From: Nymphaea colorata | Lineage: Eukaryota > Streptophyta > Magnoliopsida > Nymphaeales > Nymphaeaceae | Assembly (NCBI RefSeq): GCF_008831285.2 | Contig: NC_045143.1 | Location: forward strand, 8,379,503 to 8,443,502 | Reading direction: 5' to 3' | Length of the DNA: 64,000 bases | Part shown: positions 33,710 to 44,551 of the stretch, piece by piece | Numbering within the stretch: the first letter of the stretch is position 1 | Layout of the letters: every line of letters begins with the position of its first letter | Position numbers and translations under genes: made by a program | Notes under the pieces: generated by a model | The model's database searches: none | What the model was told of the DNA's origin: nothing | Seen by the model: the letters and a program-made list of their open reading frames with translations, nothing else

Positions 33710-34678
33710 GTTTTTGCCAAACCTAGTTTTGATGCCACTCAAATATGCTTAAAACAGAGTTCTGGTAACTCTAAAACGCATTTTTATTTTGTCATCCAAA
33801 CAGCTCTTTTAGTTTTCAAAACAATCTATCTTATTTATTGTTCTGTTTGCTTCACCCATGCCTAGCCAAGTACTTTTCTCTTATGGTTTAAAATCACAAT
33901 GGTGAAAATTATAGTTTAGGGATTGAAAACATGTTATTTTACTTATTTCCATTTTAGTGAATTAAACTTGACTTAACTTGGGCCATTCTACTGAATTAGA
34001 CTTACTCTTATATTAATTTGTTTATATTTTTACATTTTAAAAAAATGATTTGTTTGAACAAACTCAGAACTGATTCATCTGAACGGGTGAATCGGCCTGT
34101 TTGCCGATTCATTGGAGCTCCACGAAGGTATTGAAGAAAGCAATGGGTCAAAATCTGGTCCGGACAAGCCACGTGATCTGTATTCATGCCTCATTTTCGA
34201 TACGGAGACTGTACACTGGAGGAGGCTAATTATATTACAGGTCCACACATATATCCAATTTTTTATATAGTTCTGGATATATATATATATATATAATACG
34301 CCGATTTGGCGAATCGACGGAATTCAGTGATTCAGTTGTAATGTTAACAAAAGGGAAAAATATTTTCTAAAGAATAAATAATACAAAAATATGCTAATTC
34401 AATCAAAGTAAAATGTGACGGTAATGCTAATTCGATGAGCAATACAAGCTTTCTCTCAGATACAGTATGATCAAAGACATTCAAAATACGTTTGATGGAA
34501 AGAACATTGTGGTTTTAGAACACATATTCTTAAAATATATACAAACACCATGTTTAATTATATTCTGAGAAATTTGATATTTTTCTACATCACATCACCA
34601 TATTTCTTAATAAAAAGGGTTTGCAACACGTGTGATATGCATTCTAAGAACACCAAATTTATGACTCGCTCAAGTATA

Positions 34679-34727
<49 letters not shown>

Positions 34728-35722
34728 CGATCACATTCCATGGTTTTAAGTGGGCACAAATAACTTGGTTGGACGGATGGCTTATGAGGTTATTTTTACA
34801 ATAGAATTTTACTGACTTTACTAGAGATAAATTTTTTACTACACATAAAAAGAATTGTTTTTTTTTAATTATTTCTAAAGTTTTTGAATAAAAAATGGCA
34901 TCTGCACCGTTAGTTTCTTCAAGGAGAGAAAAAAGAACTCTTAGAAACATGAAAACTTTAATATTTAGGGTACTTCAAGTCATCGCTGAGATCCACTGTT
35001 AAGTAGCCCAACAAAACAAAAATTTCAGATACTCTGGAATCAGAGATCAATGGGAAGCAAACATGCCATCAGTTTATCTTTCGACCACGTTCTGTTTCCT
35101 GATCTCCATATCTGGATTGTGCACTAATGAAAGTTTAGTTGTAAATTCTATTTTCATGGGCACGACTAAATAGTTTGACTGAACCTTGTGACGGGAAAAA
35201 GAAGAGGAGCTTTGGCCTCCTCACAGTTTCTCCCCCATTGTTGGAACTTTATGTAGCAAGGATGGGACGTAGGTTAAGGATGGAAAAAAGATGCATTTAG
35301 AAAAAAAATGATACCGAAAACACTTTAACTAAGAAAATAGCTGGAGTAGAAAAACTTTTAGAAAAGCTCTAAGAAGCGTTTCTGATTCTTTGTCTGCCAA
35401 GCTCCTATCATATATTTGTTTATTTTTTTCATGTTGCGCTAATTAAAAGGAAGAGGAAGAAGAAGAAAAAAAAAACAATCCATTGTCCCAAACACCCTTA
35501 ACATTAACAGTTTGTTTGGATGGAGGGAGAGGGGAAAGAAAGGAATGAAAAAAAAAAAAACTTTTTTTGAGTTTGGATAACTAATAATGTAAAAGAAAAG
35601 AAAATGAAAATGTGTTTGGATAAAGGGAATGATGTTCATTTCCTTTCCTTTCTTATCTTATCTTTTTCCTCCTCATTCTCTTTCCTTTCCTTTCTTTTCT
35701 CCCATTCATTTTTGCAGCGACA
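33710..35722 (+). other. Intergenic upstream of SRPBCC gene 3
   Basis: No gene seen. A TA run lies at 34683-34725. A long pyrimidine tract (35640-35715) ends TTTTTGCAG at 35717, six bases before the ATG of gene 3. It may be the 3' end of a 5' UTR intron or a CT-rich leader. Confidence 0.4.
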
Positions 35723-36256
35723 ATGGCAGAGGAAATGCAGCAGCAGCAGGACATGTACGAGGGGAAGGTGAAGGCCACCATAAAAGAGGCGACGGCGGAC
35801 CAAGTGTGGCCTCTCCTCGCCGATTTCTGCGGCATCCACAGGTGGATGCCGAGCGTCGAAACACGTCTGGACGTAGGCGTCGCCGGAGAGATCGGCTGCG
35901 TCCGGCACTGCGCCACGAAGGACCTGTCACCAGTCAACGGCGAGAGCGTGGGGTGGGCAAGGGAGAGGTTGACGAGCATCGACCACGCCAGCCGGAAGCT
36001 GAGCTACGTCGTCGTGGACAACAACATCGGCTGGAGGCACTACAAGGCGGAGTGGGAGGTCGTCGACGAGGAGGATGCTGGAGGGTGCCGGGTCGAGTGG
36101 TCGTTCAGGATGGAGCCGGACGAGGAGTGGGGCGAAAAGCCGCTAGGGCCTCTCGTGGCGTCTGCTTTGGAGACGATAGCCCGGGCGATTAATGAGGAGT
36201 TCCTTGCAAGGGATGATGGTGGTCAAGGCCGGTATGCCGTAGACGAGAGGCAGTAA
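35723..36256 (+). CDS. SRPBCC / lachrymatory-factor-synthase-like protein 3
   Basis: A 177-aa intronless member of the same fold and the most diverged of the three. Seen: EATADQVWPLLADFCGIHRW (22-41), AGEIGCVRH (54-62), WARERL (78-83), NNIGWRHYKAEWEVVDEE (100-117) and WSFRMEPDE (126-134). The LFS-equivalent Arg61, Glu81 and Tyr107 are kept, while the residue after Arg is His rather than Tyr. The C-terminal tail (DDGGQGRYAVDERQ) is unlike the other two. Same strand as gene 1 and opposite to gene 2. The coding part is GC-rich. The ATG lies six bases after a TTTTTGCAG that could be a splice acceptor. Substrate unknown. Confidence 0.9.
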   Translation: MAEEMQQQQDMYEGKVKATIKEATADQVWPLLADFCGIHRWMPSVETRLDVGVAGEIGCVRHCATKDLSPVNGESVGWARERLTSIDHASRKLSYVVVDNNIGWRHYKAEWEVVDEEDAGGCRVEWSFRMEPDEEWGEKPLGPLVASALETIARAINEEFLARDDGGQGRYAVDERQ

Positions 36257-36888
36257 CGTGGCCGACTCCCTTGCCGGCCGGCAGTAGGAAGAGGGTTCTT
36301 ACATGACGTTTTTCTGTAGTTTTCTCTTCATCTGCAATTGTGGTCGGAACATGACAAAACTTCGTGTCAGATTTCAACTTTCAAGTTTTACTTTCACAGT
36401 GCATCTGCGATTAAGCGTCATCGATATTAGAGTTTATGGCATTCGACAATTCACCCTTTGTAACTCTAAGATCAGAGGTTGGTGATTTGGAAGAACAAAT
36501 TTTACGTACAGTAGAACAAGATTATGATAAAATCAAGGACGATTAGAAAGACCCAATGCAACTCATGAAGCTGCCGATTTGGTGAATTCATGCAACTCAG
36601 CTGAATCCGAAAAGAAAAAACTTCTTATACAATTTAATTAAATGATTTAAAGTTAATATATTTGAAAAACCCACAAATAACAAAAGGCAACTCTTGAAAT
36701 TGGCCACTGAATCGAATTGGTGGCAGTCGATACAAAGTCATTTTGATGATATTGATCCCAAAGTATGGGACTGTGGAAACAAAGACCTTATTAGAACATA
36801 GAGGAACAGAGAGTTTTTGGAAAGATGTTTATAGAGGTTCAGGATAAACCTACCTCCTCTTCTTTCAATCACAGTTACCTATTGAGTT
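36257..36888. other. 3' flank of SRPBCC gene 3
   Basis: No gene seen between the SRPBCC stop and the Copia LTR. Confidence 0.5.
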
Positions 36889-37149
36889 TGTTGAGTTGAG
36901 GTTCTATTATGTTTTTGTAGATGTACAAGTCTCAACAGATCTTTGATTACAATTTTAGAATACACAATTTCTTTCTTTTATAGATTTATGGATGTTAATT
37001 CCTTCCTCTTTGAATTGGACGTATCTTCTTTTACTGAGTCCATTTCCTTTGCCGGTATAGCCGTTGAGCTTTCCTTTTCTTGATTTGGTAGTTTCTTACT
37101 TCCTATCCTTTGTCATCTAGTGTCTTAACATCTCTCAGAAAACTCAACA
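36889..37149 (-). repeat. 3' LTR of the Copia element, 261 bp
   Basis: On the minus strand it starts TGTTGAGTT and ends AACTCAACA, a perfect 9-bp terminal inversion of the TG...CA type. A TATA-like CTATAAAAG lies inside. No 5' partner is visible. A later CA near 36773 would give a longer LTR but lacks the inverted end. Confidence 0.65.
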
Positions 37150-40100
37150 GTACAAGAATGACGATGAGTTTGGAACGAATGGTATGGAGGGGAGTGATGG
37201 GCAATGGTTTAGTGAGTATATCTGCTAGTTGATGTGAGGATGGAATATGTTTAAATAATAGTTGATTTTAGGCAATGCGGTCATGAACAAAGTATGTGGT
37301 TAGATGTAGATTATTCAATGGTTGTATCAGCAGTCCAAAGTTAACGGTGCTTTTAACGTAGCGCAGTATCCTTTTAACTACTGACCAATGCTTTTGAGTG
37401 AGTCTGTGCATAAACTGACAAACTTTGTTTACTGAAAATGCTAAGTCGGGTCATGTTAGTGTTAGGTATTGGAGAGCTCCAACCATCTGCTCGTATTCGG
37501 TAGGGTTGTGATATGCTACTTCGGTGCCTTGGGAGAGAGCTTTTGAGGGCAACATAGGCGATGGTGCAAGTTTGGCTTTGACCATGTTGGTTCGCTTGAG
37601 AAGGTCTAGGCAATACTGTTGTTGTGATAAAAGGAGGCCATCAGCAAAGTGACATACGTGAGTGCCAAGAAAATAGTTGAGCAGTCCAAGGCCTTTTAGA
37701 GCAAAGGCTTTGTTAAGATTTTTTATCAATGTGCCGATGTGGTGGGGAGAATTTTTGGTAACTAGTATGTTATCGACATACATTAATACATATGCCACAA
37801 AGGACACTGATAAATGAAAAGAGAGGTGTCAGTTTTGGATATAGAAAAACCATAACTTACCAAGTCTTCGCTAAGTTTTTGATACCAAGCTCGAGGAGCT
37901 TGTTTGAGACCATAAATCGTCTTTTGAAGCTTGAATACGAAATTAGGCTTTTGTTCGAAGCTGGGTGGTTGATCCATAAAAATTGTTTCATGTAACTCAC
38001 CATTTTGAAAGACATCGTGAACATCAAGTTGATGCACATCCCATTTAAAAGTATATGCAAGAGTTAAAATTGTTCTAATGGTGGTGAGTTTAACTACAGG
38101 ACTAAAGGTGTCAAAGTAGTCGACTCCCTCTTCTTACGTGTAGCCATTGGCTACATGACATGCTTTGTAGCGTTTCAGAGATCCATCCGCTTTTCTTTTG
38201 ACTTTGAATATCCATTTAAACCCTGCAATGTTTTGATTGGCTGATCGATGAACAAGGGTCCAAGTATGGTTTTCAATAAGAGCTTTATATTCATTGGTCA
38301 TTGCTTGAACCCAGTGGAGGTTGGATTTGGCTTTGGTGTAAGACATTGGTTCAAGAAGATCTAGTGGACAGTATATGTGAGGGCATTGGGTACTCTCATC
38401 CCATTCATAGAACGAGTGGTCATAGCGTGAGTGCAGGCAGGAGGGGCAATATTTGAAAGGATAGGTGGAGGCGAAGGTTCAAGAATGGGTGACGGTAGAG
38501 GTGCATCTTGAGAGAGGTGTGAGTTGGCTGGGATTAGGTGAATGATTAGTGGGCTGAATGGGTGGCAGTAGAGGTGCATCTTGAGAGAGGTTTGAGATGT
38601 TGGGATCATGTCTGAAGGTGAATGATTAGTGGGCTGGTCACTCCTTTCAACATGGTTATGACTGGAGTCTTGAGGATCTATGTTCTGTGAAGGAGGAATA
38701 TAGGATGAAGTTATGAGAATGAGTATAGAATTATGAGCTTCAGAATCTCGTTCATTCAAATTGGAATCATTTTGGAAAGGAAATTTATTTTCGTCAAAAA
38801 TCACATTGTGAGAGACAAGAATTTTGTTTGTGGTTTTGTTCAAACATAGGTATCCCTTTTGTTTGTTGCTATATCCTACATAAACATGTTCCTTTGTCTT
38901 GAAATCTAGTTTATTTTGATGGTAAGCGAAGTTTAAGAAAACATGCGCAGCCAAAATTTTTAAGGAATTTAAAATTCAGTTCAAGCCCATAGAGTTTTTC
39001 TAATAGACTATTGTGTACAGTAATATGATATGGTAACCTATTGATCAAATATACAACAGTGGCAAAGGCACAAGACCAAAATTTTTGAGGCATATGAACA
39101 TGACTTAAAAGACATAAGCCAGTTTCTACTATATGTATGTGTTTGCATTCAACGGCTCCATTTTGCTCATGCATGTGTGGGCATGAAACACGATGAGATA
39201 TCCCTGCAGCATCAAACATCGGTTTGAGAGCTGTGAACTCTCCTCTTCCATCGGATTGAAAACATTTAATTCTTCTTTCAAAAAAGTTTTCTGCCTTGCT
39301 TTTGAAATCAGAGAACATAGCCACCACATCAGATTTTTGAGTTAGGAAGTATATCCACGTGAATTTTGTGTGTGCATCAATAAAGTGGACATAATATTTG
39401 AATCTATCAAAACTTAGAACAAGTGCAGGACCCCACACATCTGAATAAATTAAATCAAGAGGCTTAGAAATAATATGAGTTGAATTAGTAAAAGGTAAAG
39501 TATGGGACTTTCCTCGTTGACAATCAATGCACACATGATTTTTAATTTGTCCATAAGAAGGCAATCCAAAACGACTAATGACTTGCTGAACCACACGATA
39601 GGCGGCATGTTCTAGACGACTATGCCATTGATCAACTGACGCTCTTTCTCCAATTAAAATGTCCTTATTGATCATGTACAGCTTATTGCGTCAGACACCA
39701 TCAAGTTTAAAATAGTAAAGGCCATTTTGACCTGGTCCTCGAAAGAGTTCACTCATTGTCTCCAGATCCTTCACAATACAAACATGAGGGTAAAATTCCG
39801 TAACAACATTATTGTCATTAGTAAATTTATGAACTGAATCAAATTTTTCGTAATACAAGGAAAATATAATATTTCTTTAAACAAGAATCTGGAATCATTC
39901 TTTGTAAAGTAGGAGAAACCATGGTTAAGAAAGTGCAAACCTGTGCCATTTCTTACTCTAACCATTTCCTTTCCTTCATAAGGAACATGCTTGGATAATG
40001 CGTTCAGATCATTTGTCGCACGATGGGAGGCCCCGAAACTGAATACCACATTGCATCATTCATTCATGCATTAAAAACATACAAAGCATGGGGAGGAGAA

Positions 40101-40610
40101 AAATTCTTACTGGTGGCAGCATTATTTAGTTGTTGTTTTCCTTTAGGTTTGGCTATGTTATAGCACATCTTGGCTAAATGGCCCGGTTTATCACAGTATT
40201 GAAAAATTACCCAATTTCTGATTTGCTTGTAATAACCCTTCATTCTCCACGGTTGTTGTTCATGGTATTAATTTTTGCTTGACTATAAGGTTCTTGTTTA
40301 AGGAATTGATGATTGGATTGGTATCAATCTTTGCTTCTTTTAGCTGAGATTCATCCGTCAACAACATACTATAGAGATCAGCTAGAAACAAAGGATCAAA
40401 TCTAGTAGCTATCGATGTCTTAAATGTGTTGTATTCTTGTGGGAGTGCTCTTAAGATATGTAAGACTAAATCATATTTGGTGTCTGAACCTGACAAGCCT
40501 TTGTTGTGAGACATGTTGATTACTTTCCTTCTTTGATACATGCTTGTGTGGCTTGAAAGAGCCAAATGGGAAATCAGAAATTATAGTGGAGTCTATCTTT
40601 GTTTTTTGTC
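37150..40610 (-). pseudogene. Copia gag-pol remnant
   Basis: Gag: LHILRALPQEYNTFKTSI, of the gag_2 (UBN2) type. Protease region: SFGASH stands where DSGASH is expected, so the catalytic Asp is lost. Integrase (39675-38911): WHSRLEHAA...CIDC finger and the D-D-E residues in YSDVWGP, QSDGRGEF and NGAVECKH are still readable. Reverse transcriptase: HWVQAMTNEYKAL, YGLKQAPRAWY and YVDNI in place of YVDDI. In-frame stops include TAA at 38134-38136 and TGA near 37449, and frameshifts lie near 38355 and 37795. RNase H is mostly deleted: the sequence jumps from the post-RT helix (LNNLHLTTY) straight to the FVHDRIA and HQLADILTKPL tail (junction about 37295-37305). Confidence 0.9.
38495..38640 (-). repeat. 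Tandem duplication in the Copia linker, 73-80-bp period
   Basis: GTAGAGGTGCATCTTGAGAG occurs at 38495 and 38568, and GTGAATGATTAGTGGGCTG at 38538 and 38618. It lies in the low-complexity Pro/Ser-rich linker between integrase and reverse transcriptase. Confidence 0.75.
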
Positions 40611-40712
40611 TTTTTGGTTCTGGTTAAAATTTTGAAACTATAGTTTAGTTTGACTAAAATTTTAAAACTATAGTTTGGCCCCAGTGACAAAAAATTGCTG
40701 CCTCCATCCTTG
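40611..40712. mobile_element. hAT MITE fragment, family A
   Basis: Contains AAATTTTAAAACTATAGTTTGGCCCC and the terminus GCTGCCTCCATCCTTG. The other end is missing and merges with the broken 5' side of the Copia element. Confidence 0.5.
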
Positions 40713-42083
40713 GGTAAGACTCTCATCTCCTTCTCGTTGCTTCCAAAGCATAGGGTTTTGGGATTGGTACCCCTAAGGGTAGCTAACTTTTTGACTACTA
40801 ATCACTAGTCACTTGTCCAGCTAGGTATGCCTAACTAGGTATGCCTAACGGTTACACATCTTTTAGTTAGGGTTCTAGGTGAGACCCGATGAGTATTTGA
40901 TCTTATTACTCGGAAGAGAGCTAAAATTCTCACCCAACCTCTTATTGTCATAGGTATTAGACATGTTTTAATGCTTTGGTGTGTCATCATAGCTGTGCTT
41001 CAACTTGCTTGTCGGTAACACACTTTTTGCAAGATAGAATGTTGATGCCTTGGGGATTCGAAAGAGAGAGTGATCACTACGTGTGCCCATCTTGTCCATT
41101 GGTTATGTTCATTTCACTCATTGTGGAAAGAAATTTTTTAGAGAAGTATTAACTCTACTAAGAACATGAGCTTTGTCTGAGATATGTTATGATCAATGAC
41201 TTTGAAAGGGAGATATTGTGTTTTTAGAATACATGTTTTCATAATAAGAACAGTATTACGTCTATTTTCTAAGAAATAAGATATTTTTCTAAATCTAGTA
41301 ATTAAATGCTGGACAAATCACACTATGTTTCTTGAAAAAGGAACATGATATTTTCAAGACGTGTTATAAATACACGTGCTCTAATTATATAATAACACAA
41401 TGTTCTTTTCAACATGGATACATACTGCGTTGTTTGAAGGGCTAGGATTGTTTGCGAGTAACTTATCCTGAAACTAAGTTATTCTTGCTATAAATTTTTC
41501 CTGAGTAAAATGAAAGTTTTTCTAGCAAATTCTATAAATATTGAAGGACTCTGAATAGCATCATAATCTTTAAATAATAGATGTCGGCCAAGCAAAATTT
41601 TAAAAACAAAAGTTGGCATTTTTTTTATCTCATTATGTGAGGAATTGAAATCAGCTAGTTGCTGAATGTTGCAGGAAGAATCTTTGCAGACTATCTCTAA
41701 AAATACCTTATAATAAAAGCATTATACCTTATGACAAAAGCATTAGTAATTGTTTATGGCCTTTTCAAGTAACAGTTTTTAAAAGCTTTTAATATCATAT
41801 TTAATTATTTAACTATCTGGCAACATTTGGTAGCCGGCTCATGATATGGGACCCTCTCTTTCTCTTTCTTACCTCTTCCAAACTAAGCAAAAACTGATCT
41901 CTTTCTCTTCAACTTCTTCCAATAGCAGACTCTCTCTCTCTCTCTCTCTCTTAGTCGTTCAGATGCCTGATGCACAAAATCTATATAGTGGGGTGAATTG
42001 GGTAAGGTCCGTTGGATCCTCATCATGTTATCGGGCCATAATATTCTTAGTCACCATCTCTTGCATTTTAAAGGTTTTTCTAT

Positions 42084-42086
<3 letters not shown>

Positions 42087-42149
<63 letters not shown>
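42087..42149. repeat. (TA)31 microsatellite
   Basis: A pure TA run of 63 bp. Confidence 0.95.
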
Positions 42150-42151
<2 letters not shown>

Positions 42152-43515
42152 TGATCGACACCTACACCAACACCGACGTAATAGCACATCGTTTATAAAG
42201 TTATAAAGTCCCCTCACGTGCTCCCCCTCTCTGGACGTGACGTCGCTTCCACGATCCATCAGCCCCCGTTGTTCACGCGGTTTGGGGTTCATTCCATGGC
42301 ACCAATTTGCCGTCCATATTGGCCGACGGCTCTATCTCCGAATATAGCCCCCGTCAGATTTGGGAGGTTGGTATATTTATCTAAAGTTTTAAGTTAGCCC
42401 TTACGAAAGTTTAAAAAAATATAAATTTGGTTCTTGTAAAAATTTAAGAAGAATATAGTTTGAAAGCCTCGGCCAGGAAATGTTCTTGGCTCCACATATG
42501 CTTAGATGTAACATTTTTTTTATTTAATAAGAAACTACAGCTAAACTTCAATTCCCATGCAAGGTCTTTGAAAATAACTTTTCTAGAAAAAAACCATTAA
42601 AATTAGCCTTTAAAGTTAAAAGAGAAACCTTGGGATGAGGCAAAAATCAAAGAGGGCACCTTTTGACTAATTCAAGTTTTTTTCTTTAAGCAAATGGGAA
42701 AGTTGTGAGTTGTTGGTAGCTTGAGTTATCCCCAAACCAAAAAATTGTGCATATGAATGTGCAATAACCAAAACATATTCATTAAAATAAACAAATAACT
42801 TTTTAAAATGGTAAAACAGGATCATGTTAAAGTATAAAATGTCTATCACTTTATAAAAATTCAAAAATACCTTCACTCCCTTTTTTAGTGCATGCTTGTT
42901 GCGTGCGCAGAAGTGTACAGGCAGCTCAATCGCTGAGTTATCTGAGTTATCCCCATGGAATCAACCAAAAGTAGTAATTATTTAGATAAAGAAACGAATT
43001 GGTTCTAACTTTTCAAAAAGAGATATGCCCATTCGTGAAACGGATTCTTTCACAAAGAGAGATAATATAAGAAAAAGGATCCACATGAACATGTTCAACT
43101 TTTGAAGCAGAAACAGAAACATGAACAAGATTGAATATTATTATAAACCGCCTTAGCGGCATCCACAATTGATATTTAAATGAAAAAAAAAAAGATTACA
43201 TTTATGGGTGCGTGTTTTTGTTATGCCACCAACAGTTGGTAGTGCATGTACGAAATTTTCAATTTATGAGAGGCTAAAAGTTAAAATGATAATTTTGGAA
43301 ATTTGCAAAAGGACGAAAGAACTTAGGGAATGATCATTAATTAAAGTCACCTAGTGTTGCTTGTCTACCACCATGACCGGCTTATTGGTCACTCCTCGAA
43401 TAAAGGAGGTGCTGCGGGATCTGGCGATGTAATATTCTCAGAGAACGCGTCATAGCCATTCAAAGTGGCTCAAGTTCAGTCTTTTGCTTCAAGCAATTCA
43501 AAAGTAGGATTTGTC

Positions 43516-43557
<42 letters not shown>

Positions 43558-43741
43558 GACCTGTTGATTTATCATAATAGACAGTTGAGTTGAGAAGTTG
43601 AGAGAAAAACAAAAACAAAAGGTATGACTGTAGAGAGATAAGGAAAAAAAGTGTAAACTATCCCGTTATATTCCATAGTTTTAAACTCAAATTCATGGGC
43701 TATATATGTTTAGATTATAGAGAACTTCTTGCACAGAAGAT

Positions 43742-43805
<64 letters not shown>
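43742..43805. repeat. (TA)32 microsatellite, one interruption
   Basis: A TA run broken by a single C at about 43768. Confidence 0.95.
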
Positions 43806-43808
<3 letters not shown>

Positions 43809-44551
43809 CACTATAATCTGAACACATCATTATGGCCAAATTGCTCAATGGAGCACCTTAAAAAAGTGTTTATATGTTCTATGAATGATTTATCAAACTG
43901 TTCCGTTGCCAAACAAACTCTCAAAGTGCAGATGGGATCGCATGTGTTCGACTCATGAGGTGCGGTGCGTGTGATTATTCACATGCTTGTAGAATATAGA
44001 AGTAATTAAACTGCTCGTAGCTCACTGGTAGGGAAAAGGTCTTCAATTGGTTCCTTACATATTGCTGAGATAGAGACCGGAAAACGAATATCCAGTTAAG
44101 CAGCATATTCCGCCTGGAGCACTGCTGGGTCATTCCAATCAGCCATCGATCATTCAATCAGCCATCGAATATTCCAATCATCTATTCAAAGCGTTATAGT
44201 TCAGCATCTATATTTTTTTTTTTCACGTCTTCTACAGTTTAGCACGTCCTGCAGCTAAGATACCTGCTCGCCTTCTTTACGGTATCCCAAATTTTTCTAA
44301 AATACCTTTAGGATGATACAGCCCCCTTAAAAATGGGGAGTTGGGGTTCATAACCCGTGGTCAGTTCCTGAAAGAGAGGGAGATCTAAGCACAATCTCAC
44401 AGGCTTCTCTGTGATTTATATATATCATTTATTTTTTAACAGACACAATCAAGTACATGAATAGAGGTCAATGGAACATTTCTTTAATGGATGATGAGTA
44501 CTAGCTGAAATTTTGTAGTTTGTACTATAACCGACAGCATCCCTGGACATG

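Larger units (their letters stand above)
36889..40610 (-). mobile_element. 5'-truncated, decayed Copia LTR retrotransposon
   Basis: Reading on the minus strand gives the Copia order gag (about 40.6-40.26 kb), protease region, integrase, reverse transcriptase, an RNase H remnant and the 3' LTR. It is cut in gag near 40610, and no 5' LTR or primer-binding site is present. Stops, frameshifts and an internal deletion make it inactive. The cut end meets the remains of a family A MITE (to 40712). Confidence 0.9.
40713..44551. other. Intergenic, microsatellite-rich, no gene seen
   Basis: Holds (CT)n at 41931-41951, TA runs at 42087-42149, 43519-43554 and 43742-43805, and a worn family A-like piece at 42370-42500. 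A GC-richer island (42205-42360) carries CACGTG (42215-42220) and TGACGTC (42238-42244) but no coding region that I can link to it. The AATAAA of the hydrolase gene (minus strand) is at 44428-44433. Confidence 0.5.

Noticed and set aside
36773-36888. Longer Copia LTR ending at about 36773
   Set aside because: The perfect 9-bp inverted termini are at 36889 and 37149; the further CA has no matching terminus.
44008-44060. tRNA-like AGCTCACTGGTAGGG near 44020
   Set aside because: It resembles an A box, but no matching B box, acceptor stem or cloverleaf could be formed.
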